Assembly (NCBI GenBank): GCA_017590115.1
Contig: JAGGNK010000002.1
Coordinates: forward strand, 17,231,264 to 17,295,263
From: Montifringilla adamsi
Lineage: Eukaryota; Chordata; Aves; Passeriformes; Passeridae
Direction of reading: 5' to 3'
DNA length: 64,000 nt
Part shown: positions 37,835 to 49,850 of the stretch, in pieces
Layout: the number at the start of each line of letters is the position of its first letter
Numbering within the stretch: position 1 is the first letter of the stretch
Made by a program: the position numbers and the translations under genes
The notes under the pieces: generated by a model
What the model was told of the DNA's origin: nothing
Seen by the model: only the letters and a program-made list of their open reading frames with translations
The model's database searches: none

Positions 37835-38490
37835 TGTCATTTTAAATAAAACATTGTGAAAGTCTCTTTGTAGTAGGGACCTCACAACCCAGACACGGCA
37901 CAGATAATGACAAACCCCATCTGTACAGCTCTGAGATCTCTGTGCTGTCTCATAGCTTTCATGAGAACATAGACCTATAATTAAAATAAGAACTTGGTGG
38001 ACTGTTTAGAGTCCAACTTTCACTTTGTTACCTGCTATTTCCCATTTTTCTCTCGTTTGAAACTGAACAGAAAAGAATAACGCTTTAGCCCGCAGGCACT
38101 TTCTTTAGATTTTTTTTTTTTTTTTCCAAATGACTGAGGGAACAAAATATTTCCCTTTCTCTAGACACTGGCATTCCACCTCACTCAAATCCCTGTGACC
38201 TCACGCACCATTTTTTCCTCTGTTCAAGACTGGATATAAAAGCACTAAGTTAATACGTGGCCTGTTCATTGTGGATACAACGCACCTCTTGGTGTGCCTT
38301 GTGATCTTCAGAAGGGCTGGATAAAAACTGAGAAAATCTGAAGGCTGTAAATCCCTGATGCACTAATGGCAGGCACTGACCTGTTCAAAATGCAGAGGCT
38401 AATTTGCCAGGGTTCCGAGGCAGGAACACAGCTCCCCTGGAACCTGCAACGCTCCAAACATCCCCTGCAGCTCACTGACCTGTGCAGGGC
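37835..38490. other. No gene or repeat recognised
   Basis: AT-rich sequence with a T15 run near 38110-38124. It holds no exon, RNA gene or transposon that I can support. Confidence 0.45.
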
Positions 38491-38850
38491 TCACTGCTCT
38501 GTTTTTGGGATATCACTGCTCAGGTTTTGGGATATCACTGCTCAGTTTTTCGGACATCACTGCTCAATTCTTGGGACATCACTGCTCAGTTTTTGGGACA
38601 TCACTGCTCTGTTTTTGGGATATCACTGCTCAGGTTTTGGGATATCACAGCTCAATTTTTGTGACATCACTGCTAAATTTTTGGGACATCACTGCTCAGT
38701 TTTTGGGACATCACTGCTCAATTCTCGGGACATCACTGCTCAATTCTCATGACACCACTGCTCTGTTTTTGGGACATCACTGCTCTGTTTCTGTGACATC
38801 ACTGCTCAGTTTTTGGGATGTCACTGCCCGATTTTTGAGATGTCACTGCT
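38491..38850. repeat. 22-bp minisatellite, about 16 copies
   Basis: The unit is TTTTTGGGACATCACTGCTCAG with common variants (GATATC for GACATC, CTCTG for CTCAG, TTCTC for TTTTT). As 22 is not a multiple of 3, three units form a 22-residue cycle, which explains the overlapping plus-strand frames of 60-128 codons here. They are not genes. Confidence 0.96.
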
Positions 38851-41077
38851 GTCAGCTCACCCTGCTCCCACTCAGGAGGAGCTAGAGAGAATTCCAGAAG
38901 AAATCAGGGACATCATGACCCTGATTCTGTGTGACGAACACCTGAGGAGTGTTTCAGTGGGCATTTGGAAAGAGGAGGGAGCCAAAACCAAGGGTTTTAG
39001 TGAGATCTAAGTTCAAGCAGCTGATTCCCTTTTTCTCTCCCAGGCACGAAGTTTTTGGTGCTGTATTCTTGCCTCCAGTGAAGATCCCGAATATTTTTCA
39101 GGAATATCACAACAAATGACTCAGGCAGATTCTGTGCAGTTGTTTAATGCATCAACCCTCATGTCCAATGAAACTGCAGCAGGATAAATTTGGACTCTTA
39201 TACTTCAGGGAGTATGAGGGGCTTTGCTCCAGATGCAAAATGACAGATTGCTGGTGGCTCTTTAAATATATTTTGCAGACTGATTTACTAATAAAAAATT
39301 ATGTAAAATAAACTCCCCATAGCCTTTGCAAGGAGGAAACTCTGAGAACATTAAAAAAAAAAAAAAACCAAAACACCAGACAATTATGAGGTAGAGAAAA
39401 GAACTAACTGAAAGGTGCTTGTTTCTTTTTTTTAAAAAATTGATTAATTTGAGAGAAAAAGAAAAAAAAATAAAAAAAAGGCAGCTCCCACAGGAACTTC
39501 TTTCCAAAGGTTTTCACCAAGGTGTTTAAATTTTAAGATTTTTGCATTCTGAGCCAAGTGCAAGAAAATAAAAAAAGCCCTTCTCAATACCCATACTGTG
39601 GAATCAAGAGCATTCCTGTAAGTTAATCTAGTACAGCACTGAATCTATTCATATTAGGAATAATTTATTTTCTATCTGTTTTCAGGAAATATAATCCAAC
39701 TGGCAGAAAGAACTTGACTCAGATTGCATTATTTTTGACCTAACAAATGGGGTAAAGTTCTCTACTCTCTCGTAACTAGTATTCCAATGTATAATTATAC
39801 GCAGATTGAAAACCCTGATATGAAGATTCAAGCTGTAGGTGACAGCTCTCTTTCAGGACACAGGCAGTCCTGGTATCTTGTCACAGTCTGTAAGATGTCT
39901 TCAGTATCTCCATTGTCTCTCTTTTCTTAAGCTTTTTATTCTAGTGTGGGTTTTTTTCCCCTTTTTCCTTATTCTTTTTTCCATTGTTTCCATTACTGTG
40001 CCACATTTCCCCATGGGCTTCCAGCTGACTCTCTCCTTGGATTCCACCCTCCTCTCTGCTTTGTCTGCAACCATTTTCATTTTTAAATGTAACTGTGAGC
40101 TGCTTTTGCTGTGCTTTGCCTGTTTGACAATCCAGGCACAGCCCCGGAGTGTTTTACACAGAGCTCTCCCTGCCCAGCAGAACTTCCCTCCTGATCCCCC
40201 ACACTCCAGCAGCTCCCTGCCTGCCACGGGCACTTACAGCACAAGCAGCAAATTTGACATGAACCCACTCATCCAGGCTGTATTTTATGAAATCTCTCTG
40301 CGTGCCAGCCCCTGTTTTCCCTGCTACAGGGAGCTTTTCATTTCTGGAACATCACCTGAACTACACCCATCCTGCCACGGATTCTGTTCAGTTCTGTCCT
40401 GCCCCACTGGAATGGAAAATGTCTCTCATCTTTTTACTTCTTATTGAAAATTCAATACCTTAAAATATCCAAACCCACCATTTTTTTTACTAGTTTGGTC
40501 TATTTTGCTCATCACACTCCCTCTCCTCATCATTATCTTGTTGCATTTTGTATTTTTTCTGTTCATCAATACTTAGAGTTGCCTCTTGTTGATAGGAAGA
40601 GAGGAAGACTTCCCTCCAAGCTGGACATTTTTACTGGCTCCATAACTACAAAATTCTCCATACACGGCCTCAAAATCCCCCTCTGCAGTAAATATTTGCT
40701 GCTTGTCACAAACAAGGAACTACAGAAGTGATCACATCATCAAGAAGAAAAAAAAATTACATGGAAAAAGGTGCTTTTAGCCTTAATGGTACCTGGAAAA
40801 CATCAAACTCAGAAATGCAGGCTCCAGAGATTCCCATGGAGGGGGAATGCTTCCAGAGGGAAACCTGCACCAGCTACACTACATGGGATCTGGCTTCTCC
40901 TAAAAACACAGGTTGGATCATGGTTATTGTGGGAATTTCTGTGCTTCTGAGAGGATTCAGTGTCTGTGCTTTAGGGTTTTTTGTTTTTTTTTTTACATGT
41001 AAACATCTTCCCAGTGACTGTGAATGAAGTTTTGGAAGTGGGCCTAAATGTGGGAAGTTTAAATATGGTGCAACTAT
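38851..41077. other. No gene or repeat recognised
   Basis: Contains poly-A/T runs near 39352-39367 and 39428-39480 and a pyrimidine-biased stretch (39900-40420) that carries a 202-codon plus-strand frame. That frame is rich in F, L and S, as expected for translated pyrimidine-rich DNA, and has no recognisable domain. I do not call it a gene. Confidence 0.4.
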
Positions 41078-41133
41078 GGTTGGGCTCAATTATCTTGGAG
41101 GTTTTTCCCAACCTTAATGATTCCAGGATCCTG
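41078..41133 (+). mobile_element. CR1 LINE 3' tail, short fragment
   Basis: GGTTGGGCTCAATTATCTTG is followed by GAGGTTTTTCCCAACCTTAA and TGATTCCAGGATCCTG. This is the CR1 terminal block, forward orientation, with decayed octamers. The GAGGTTTTTCCCAACC type agrees with the copy at 1582 rather than with the GGTCCCTTCC type at 7864, 20215 and 37777. Confidence 0.85.
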
Positions 41134-44100
41134 TACAGGGACACCCCAGTTAAGGGATTTGTTCTGTTTCTTGAGGGAAGACTCTGGCAAAGTCAAGTAC
41201 TGATGGTGACTTATTAAAGAACTTCCCCTCAGTATTTCCTTTACTATAGGAGTAGGAAGAAAGTGCTTAGACTGACTAGAAATCTGACTTTAAACATAAT
41301 CACGTAACAAGATATAGTTTCATCAAGGCACACACAAAATACTAGACTCCAAACTGGTATAAATACACAACCTGCATAAGTAAAAATACAATTTATAAAA
41401 ATAAACACTGCATGTGTGAATCTCTTCATATAAATCTAACAGCAGGTACACGTACTTACATTGAATAAAACTTATTGACAAATATAAAATCTGACTCTAG
41501 CAGAAGAGCAGTGTGCTGCAAAAGGCAGTATTTCAGCAGCATGAGGGACTTTTACCCATTCTTTTCTATCAGGTATTTTTCTAACTTGAACAAAAAGTGT
41601 TATCCATCATCTTGACTCAGAACCCAAAAGCACAGTTTCCACAATATTTCCAATGAGAGGAGACATACCCAATTTCATCTAGAATTGACACAGTTACGTA
41701 CCTGAACCTGTACTAGAGCTTGTGAGCTGGACTGAAAATGGAGGTAAATAATCCAGATATTAATGCTGTGTTTTTCAGGAGGTTACTGCTCTTACCACGG
41801 CTGGAGCACGAGTAACTCAAGCAAGATCAGACTTTATTTCATCCAAGGATGATGGTACATTCTCTGCCAAAGAAAAAGTACTTCTAACTGGAAAGTTTCT
41901 AACAGACCCCCCTTAAACAGGGCTAGCTTTAGGAAAAACCCTGCCTTTCTATGCAAAACAACATCATTGATCATTTGAAAATTCCTTGCTCCTTAAATGT
42001 GACCGGACTTAGATCAGGTTTGAAATTCCTTATAAAAGGAAAAAATGTTTATTGAATGAACAAGACCATTTCTGAAGCATTCTGTATGATTGCATTAGAC
42101 TTTGGGGTTTAATTAATGGCAAAACTCACCTAGATGAGGAAAAGAAAATCAAGATGAGTTACAAAGAACTCTTTTATCATTATAAATTTCCTATTTTTCC
42201 TCAATTAACTATCACATTAGTGTGGGGTATGTAATGTTTAAGTTAACACAACAGTGCACTTTAGATCCCAGCAACTGTTAATCCAGTTATTTTATGTGAG
42301 GAAAAAAAAGATGTTTTTAATGCAACAAAGAGACAGCTCTTCATTCCTTCCATGCTAATCTAACATTTGTTTTGAGACTTCCTCTCTGAGTGATTTTCAG
42401 TGAAAGAGGAGATGCTTTTGGTTATATTTTCATGGGAAACACCACAATTTTCCTTCATGCCCTGCCTTGCAAGGCTTTCCCCACAGGCGTGCAGGAAGAT
42501 ATCTGAAGCCCTGCAAGGGTACAAGCAGAGGTTGCTGAACTGCATTCTGGATTTGTGAGGTTTGGAATGCAAATTGGCAGCAACAGTTGTCCAGGACTGT
42601 CAGACAATCAAGAACTCCATGAAATACAGCGAGATGCAAGCAAGGACCAGCCAACCCTAATCAAGCAGAATGTTGCTGTAATTAGATGGGATTGTTTGTT
42701 AGCCCAAGAAATTAGAGGCAGCTCTTACAGCACAAACAATAACAGAGTTTATTGCCTCTGTAGTAATTTTTTCTCTTCACAGTCTCATGATTTGCAATAA
42801 CTTTCTGATTTTCATTTTAAGCTGTTTGGATTTTGCTGTTCCCACTGCCTTACTTTTGGGATTAATGAGTGAAGATAATGAAATTATCTTAATAATTTAC
42901 CACCACAATTATGATGTGGTAGTTGAGGGGGGGAGGGGATCTGTTCCTTTGTTTGTTTGGGTTTTTTTCACAAGAAAGCCAAGAGAATCTGCTCTTTTTT
43001 CATCTGCCCCTGTTCACCAAGTTTCACCATATGAATATGGTGAGCTGAAGAAGGAACTTCTGTAAAAAAAAATAGAAATATTTGCATTTCCAAGTATTTG
43101 AGTATTTTATGTTCCTAAAAACCTGGAACAAAGCAGGTGTCCTTGTAGCATTAAGGTGAGATAAAACAGGCAACCAGCTCCTTTCTTGCAGTGGTTTCAG
43201 CATCCTTCCTAAAAGGACACCAAGACATCACCTCTTGTGGAGGCAGAAAGGATTTGTGTGTCTGAGCTCACATCCTGCACTGGGGGCAGCCCATGCTCTG
43301 CACAGGGATAGATCATCCTGGAAATGGGGACACCTGCAGAGAAAACCTGTCAGGAACAGGCTACACATAGCTCAGGTTTCTCTCACACCCAGGATATTTT
43401 AATGTACTCCAGCAGGGATTATCTCCAAAAGATTAACTGGCCTTGGGACAGCAGGGGCTGTGAAAGCTGGACCTCTGTGGAAATATCAGTTTTGGTGACA
43501 ACTGTGAGATTATTCACGTGGGTGAGGAGGAATGGCAGTGTGGCATGAGGTCACACAGGTGACCAGGACTTCATAAATTATCTCCTCTCCTTCTGTGGCT
43601 GCTGGGAGTTTGATGGTGCTGAATGTGAGACTCCATAAACATGTCTAGAGGGATTTAAGAAAAAATGGCTCCTTGCAGCTCTCGTTCTTTTCTAGCTGGA
43701 ATCTGTTCCCGGTACCTTCTGTTTCAAATCTTTTCTCTGAGCACTTTAATGGGATTTGCCCTTTAAATATCACCAAAAATTTTCAGTAAAGACTAATTAT
43801 AACCACCTCACACGATTTCACATACATTTTGTAAAAGACTTACTAAGGAGCTGGTACCTCTCCAGCTATAGGCATTTACACCCTGCAGAATGACACATTC
43901 CAGTTGCACACTCTGGCAAAAAGAACAATTCCTTTTCCATCTCCCTTGCATTAAAAAAAAAAAAAATATAGCCAAAAGTCAGGCTGAAAAAGAGGTCAAA
44001 ATTGTGTCTAGAAGTTCCCTAAGGTGTCTTGCTGTGATGTGAATCCGTGTGTGTGGCTGAGAGCCCCACTGTGACCCCTCTAGCACTGTGACCTGCTGGG

Positions 44101-47100
44101 CTCATCCCCTTCTGGTTTCCTGCAGCTCCACTGGGGCAGTTCCCAGCTGAGAGCTGTGGATATGAAACTGGATTTCTGGGAATGGCACAAGGCTGGCATT
44201 AATGGATAACGAAAGTATCACAGTTGTGATGAATAGGTGAACTTCACAGCAGCAACACCCACTGCCAGCCTGGACCTGGGTCTTTGTGGCCTCAGTGAGA
44301 ACTTCAGCTGTTCAATTTCTGCTGTGGGAACAATTTGCAGGAGGATTCTGATAGATGCTACTGAATAACCACTGTTCTTTGTGTTGCTTGGGTTTTGTGG
44401 GCAGATCCCAGCAGCTACAGAGCAGTCAGCTATGCCATAAAACTGGAAATATGATCAGCACATAAGTGGCCAGCTAAGGATAAAGCAGTGTCATACCTGC
44501 TCTAAACTAAACCCCACCAGCTAAATCTTCAAGTTAGCACTGTCTGCAGGAGAGCCTGAAAGCAAGGAATGTCAGCAGCCACCCAGAGACAGGCTGGGCA
44601 TCGGAGTGATCAATAAAATATCTATTTGGGTATTATTTGTCCATAACTCATGTATGACATCTTACAGAAAAAATCTGCCCTGACAGATGGCCCCTGGTCT
44701 TGTCTCCCATAAAGGTGATGGGGCCATATCTCAATTTTAAGTGTAAGAAGCACTACTTTATTCTTTTCAAAGCATTTAAAATAAAACAAAGAATTAAAAA
44801 TCTACTTCTCTTACATCTCAACGTGTAGTAAGTATAGCTAAAATAAAGGAAAGCCCACATAAAATATGGTCATTTTCTTTTCAACAAGAGGTAAAAAAAA
44901 AAAATTAAGAATAACAGCTTCTTACAGGGTCCTGTGAAGTTACACATTTCAGACCAAACTTTTCTAATAGCACAGCAAACTTAGAGTTCTCTGCAAATAA
45001 AACTAAAATTGCTTCTCCACTAATTTAAAATTATCCAACACTTTATTAACAATTTATCTGTCTCTAAAAGTGACAGAAAGGTACATTATTGTCTCTCTGC
45101 AAGGAAAAGTGACAGAAAATCTTAGAAAATCTTCAAGGTCTTGCAAGAACTTTACCAAGTGGAGAAGAAACCAAATAAATAGAATCTGCATACACATTAA
45201 GCACAGCTTGATTTAAATTCAGACATAAGCTCTACCTCAAGCATGAGAGGACTACAGGTGATGGCATTTGAAATAACCTTAGAGAACAAACCAGATTTCA
45301 AGCCCTGACTCTGTCTCAGGTGTTCAAGCATTCTGGTAGGAACAAATTTCCTTGCACCACTGAGAACATTACGTAAGGAAAAGTGACAGCAGCACTTTGC
45401 ATATCTTCTAGGAGCACACCATTTATTTACAGGCTTAAAGAGAGCCTGGAACATTCATCCAGGCAGCTTGTTATGCAATTTCTGTGGTACAATTTGCTTC
45501 TAAAAGAAGAGTACAGACTGCCTTTTATGTCTTTATATAATGTGCTGTGTAGGAACTATAGGCATTACACAGATTTGGGGTTGGAATCTATATTTATTTC
45601 CAATATAGTTAAGTATAGTCATTAAATTTCAAGCCTGTGTGTCCTTTCCTAATGTTCTTCCATCTAGAAACACCCTCCAAAGAAAACACATAGCACAGCT
45701 ATTTGAATGGTTTTTTTTTCTTTTGCTAAATTTTATCCTCCTGCAGCTTAGTATTACAGGCACAAAGAATACAGGAAAGGGAGTAATAAACTCTAAAAGG
45801 CAGAGTCAATGCAAATGCAAATTTTCCCTCTTCTCAGGCAGAGCAAATGTGATTGTTCCTCTCCATGAATTACAAGAGGAACACAGATTAGCTTTGCCAT
45901 AAATCTCAGAGAAATCATTTATATGGTTATATTACTGCATATCAGAGTGATAATTCATGTGACAGTTGTAGAAATCACATGAACACCCAGCATCAAACTG
46001 ATTTTTGCCAAACTTTCTTTATTTAGCTATAACATCAATTTGCATATTTCCATTTAGTCAGCATAATTTTGAAACTGTTAAGCTAATGATAAATGAGGCT
46101 GTTTATTGCCAAATGAGGAGATTATTGCACAACTGTTGATCCAGTGGCCATCCTTGTAATAACAAAGACAATTATTTATGGGTTAGGATTGCTCCCCCTG
46201 CCTTAGCTTTGCAGTGTTTCACTGCTTGATAACAAAAACAACACAAAGGGCCTTGCAAAGCAGCCAGATTTTCCTGGTGTGCACATCCAGCACAGAGGTT
46301 TGGTTTTACAAACTGATCTGAACATCATCACCCACTTTTCCATTTAAAACGCTCAAATAAGCAGAAGAGATTATCAACAGCAATGCATCTTTTCACACAA
46401 ACAATGCACTGAAGTGGCTCAGACACAGAGATAAATATTTTGCCACTTCATTCTGAGCCATTTCTGGGGGTGTTTCCACGTTTTAACCAATATATCCCTT
46501 GTTGCTCTGTGCAATTTGCTCAGTGTATTTACTGACTGAAAGAAAAGCACTAGGCACTGGCATTACAATGTAAAGTTACTGGAGTCATGGACATCATCAG
46601 AAGGGAAGAAAAGCAACCTATCAGCCCAAGCATCCCACTGACTGCAATAAAAAGCAGCCCTTGGCATTTATTCATCCCGGTGAGATATTGTTATTGAGGA
46701 GGTTCACACGTTATAGTTAATGCAAAATGCTCTGTGCAGCACAACACACAGCGTGACTGGTGGGAAAGCCAGGAAATATTACCTGGATGCTGGCATTGGG
46801 AAAGACTGGGGATTCTGTCTGAGGAGTTACTGTGCTGCCTTAACTGTTCTGAATAATCCAGACAGCAAAACCCAGCCTGGGCTGCATCTCCAGAAGCATT
46901 GCCAGCAGCTCGATGGAGATGTTCTTTATGATAAAGAAAATATTATTAACTGAAAAACATTTCTGAATTGTATTCCCCCCGTCTAGAATGTTGATTTGTG
47001 GATCTTAATAAAAAAAGGAAAAACAAGCCTTGGCTCTGTGACATGAGCAGTGCAACTGGGCCTGGGAAATCCTACAAATTCAGTGCAGAAAGGGGGTCAG

Positions 47101-49610
47101 ATTACAAATGTTCATTACAGGCAGGGATAATTTCCTCTGCTGCTGAGTCTTTGTGAGTATTAATCCAAGTTCCTAGAAGGCCAATATACAATGGAGAGTA
47201 TGAAATCGTGGTTATGATGTTTCAGAGGCTTTCTGATGACTTTGGAAGGATGTCAGATGATGTTTAAGCTATGCTCTATTTGTCACCTGCACAGATTAAA
47301 GGTGAAAAATGTAATGCCATTAAGCCCATGGAAAGGTTCCACTGGCCTCAGTAGAAATAGGATTTACTGGGAAAAATCCATACACTATTTCAGACACAAG
47401 ATGAAATTCAGTCTCTCTGGCATTTTAGGCTTGTATTAAAAAGCACAACCATTAGCAGCTCTTCAAAGGAGAGCTTCACCAGGGTGAAGTACCAGCATCA
47501 CTGGATTCGTTCAATTACACAAACAAAAAGAGAAACTTCAGAAAGCTTTAATACATAGAATATCTACTTGAATAAACATTATTGCAGGTAACCCTTTGGC
47601 CTGCTCAATTCTCCTAAGTGTCATATGTTCCTACTGGCATTTCCTGAATGGTGACCAAATCTGATTCTGTAAATGATTTGATTTAAATGTCAGCCAGAAC
47701 CCTGGCAGAGGAATCAGACTGAGTTGCTGTGCAGAATCACCATTCTGGATCCCATTCTGCTTTCTGCATTTTCAAAGATCTGACATTCAAGCACCAAAAC
47801 AACATTCACTTCATTTTTAACATCTCTCTCTCTGTGTTCTCCTTTTCCCCAGTCCTTCTCTTTTCTAAGTATTCTTTGACAAAAACATGGTGTTCATGTT
47901 CAACACACATTAGTGTTTCTTAAACAGTACCCAAGGTGTTGTCTTTGCAAGTGTCACCCTCCCAGACCTGTGGTGACACCACTGGCAGTTTCAAAATACA
48001 AAGACACAGCAGTAGAGAAGCTGAATTCACAGCTGTGATAAAGAAAAACAGGGACCCACCATAGACAAATTGTTTGGAAAAGGAAAAGATTACAAATTCA
48101 AGGAATTAAATAAGAAAAAAAAGGTTTTGAACCATGACAAGAAGTTTAGTATAAAGACACCTTGCCTAACTCCCAGCCCATAATCTAAACTAGGAAAATT
48201 CCAAGCAAAATGACTTTGTGAAGAGTCTGCCTTGAAGCAAAATCCAACTCATGAAAATTCAAGCAAACCAGAAAAATTATTCCAACAGCCTTCTTATCAG
48301 AAGCAATCCAATCACAGAGAGGTGAACTCATGCATATTAACCTGAAAATACCAAGAACTCAGGATCCCACTCAGGATCCCTGCTTTGGACACTGAGCTCT
48401 GGAGCTGTTCCCAGTTATCCCACAAGCACAGCCCCAGCCTCAGGAGCAGTGGGATTGCAGGGCTGTACCAAACTGCCCCAGCCACAGAGGAATTGAGAGG
48501 AGAGGCACTGGGACACACCTCCCAAAGGACACGTTTATGTTAGCAGTGCACAAAGCCAGAAGATGAAAAAAGAACCAAACAAGGGGCTGGAAACATAACA
48601 ATAAATAAATATATTAGAGTTCACAACAGAGTTCAAACAACATTTCAGAACATCCTTCAAGTAGAAACATTTGGTTTCATGGCACTGCAGCTCTACTGTA
48701 CCTGGAGAGGTTTTCTGGGATCCTGGGGCCAGAGGGAGCAACATAAATCACTACAAACAATCTCACACCAACAACCTCCCTGCCATCCTTCCTTAAATAC
48801 CTGGAATATCACCTGGAATCAGCTGCATCTGTGGCTGGGTTGAATAGCAACAATTTCCTGGGAGTGATTCACTGCTTCGCACATTGAGGGTTTCTTCGAA
48901 CAGCCCCTTGGTTACGGTAAAAAGCTGTCAACTTTTCTCCTAAAATAATAAAAAAAAATCCACCAAATCCAAAGGAAAAGCAAATCCGTGTTCAAGCACA
49001 GAAAGAAGAGAGAAATCATCCTGTTGCTCTATACTGATGTGTGCAATCATGCTACAAAGTGAGTTGAATATATTGCTACATTTAATAGGTAAATATGCAG
49101 GGTCTGCCCAGAGGGTTAAAATGGTTTTATCCATCAAGAACAGACACACAGTTCCCTGATATACAGGTCCCAGTACCCACGTACCAGATAATGCAAAATT
49201 CTTCTCTACAAAACCAAATTTCTACCTTTTTTTTCCCTTTTTTTTTTTTTTTTAATCCATGCTTTCCATTTCTGTAGTGTTTCAATTTCAGTTGAAGAGC
49301 TGTGGCACTGCTGTGAGTTTTCTCCTCCAGAGCAGTGAAGTCCATGTCCTTCTCCAGGCAGCTTTGGGAGCTTGGCCTCCCTCTGCCTTCCCCTCTGTGA
49401 GAAGCTCTGCAGGTAAAGGGGGAGCAGCAGAGCCACAGCCTCCCAGCTCATTCTCACCTCTCTACCCACCAGAGAAAGTTTAGCAAATTCATACTCACAG
49501 TTTGTTCCAGGTGAAAAAGAAGAGAAAAAATTGCAAAGTCTATGTGTCTATTACTATTGATCTGGAAAGAAGATAAAAATTCTAATGAGCTCATAATTGT
49601 TGCTTTACCT
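41134..49610. other. No gene or repeat recognised
   Basis: About 8.5 kb of AT-rich sequence with short homopolymer runs only (for example A13 near 43953, A11 near 44892). Open frames are at most 95 codons and unrecognised. I see no CR1, LTR, minisatellite or RNA gene. Confidence 0.4.
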
Positions 49611-49850
49611 CATTTAAAATCTCTTTTTCCTGGCTGAGATGGCGGCAACAACAACGTGAGATCTCACATATGCTGGATCTTCCCAGCTCTCACCAGGCAT
49701 ATCTTTTGATCTAGATACAAGGCTGGATGAAAATAGGTTTAAAAGTCCTAGCCAGCCTCTGCCTCGGGTTTTGTATAATCTAGAAATCCATCTACATCCA
49801 TTTTTTTGGTGCCAGTCGAAACCAGAGCGGGGCAAACTACTTTTGGCATG
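49611..49850. other. Unassigned CpG-containing patch
   Basis: This segment is richer in CpG than its surroundings (ATGGCGGCAACAACAACGTG, CCTCGGG, CAGTCGAAACC, GAGCGGGGC) and has a minus-strand open frame of 73 codons that runs through most of it. GGTGCCAGTCGAAACCAGAG loosely recalls a retroviral primer-binding region, and the minus-strand frame contains WLGLLNLFSSSL. Neither is enough to name it. It could be a decayed ERV piece, a lost exon or a regulatory element. Confidence 0.3.

Noticed and set aside
39839..40447. 202-codon plus-strand open frame
   Set aside because: Its F/L/S-rich composition follows from pyrimidine-biased DNA. No domain, membrane-protein family or splice context is recognisable.
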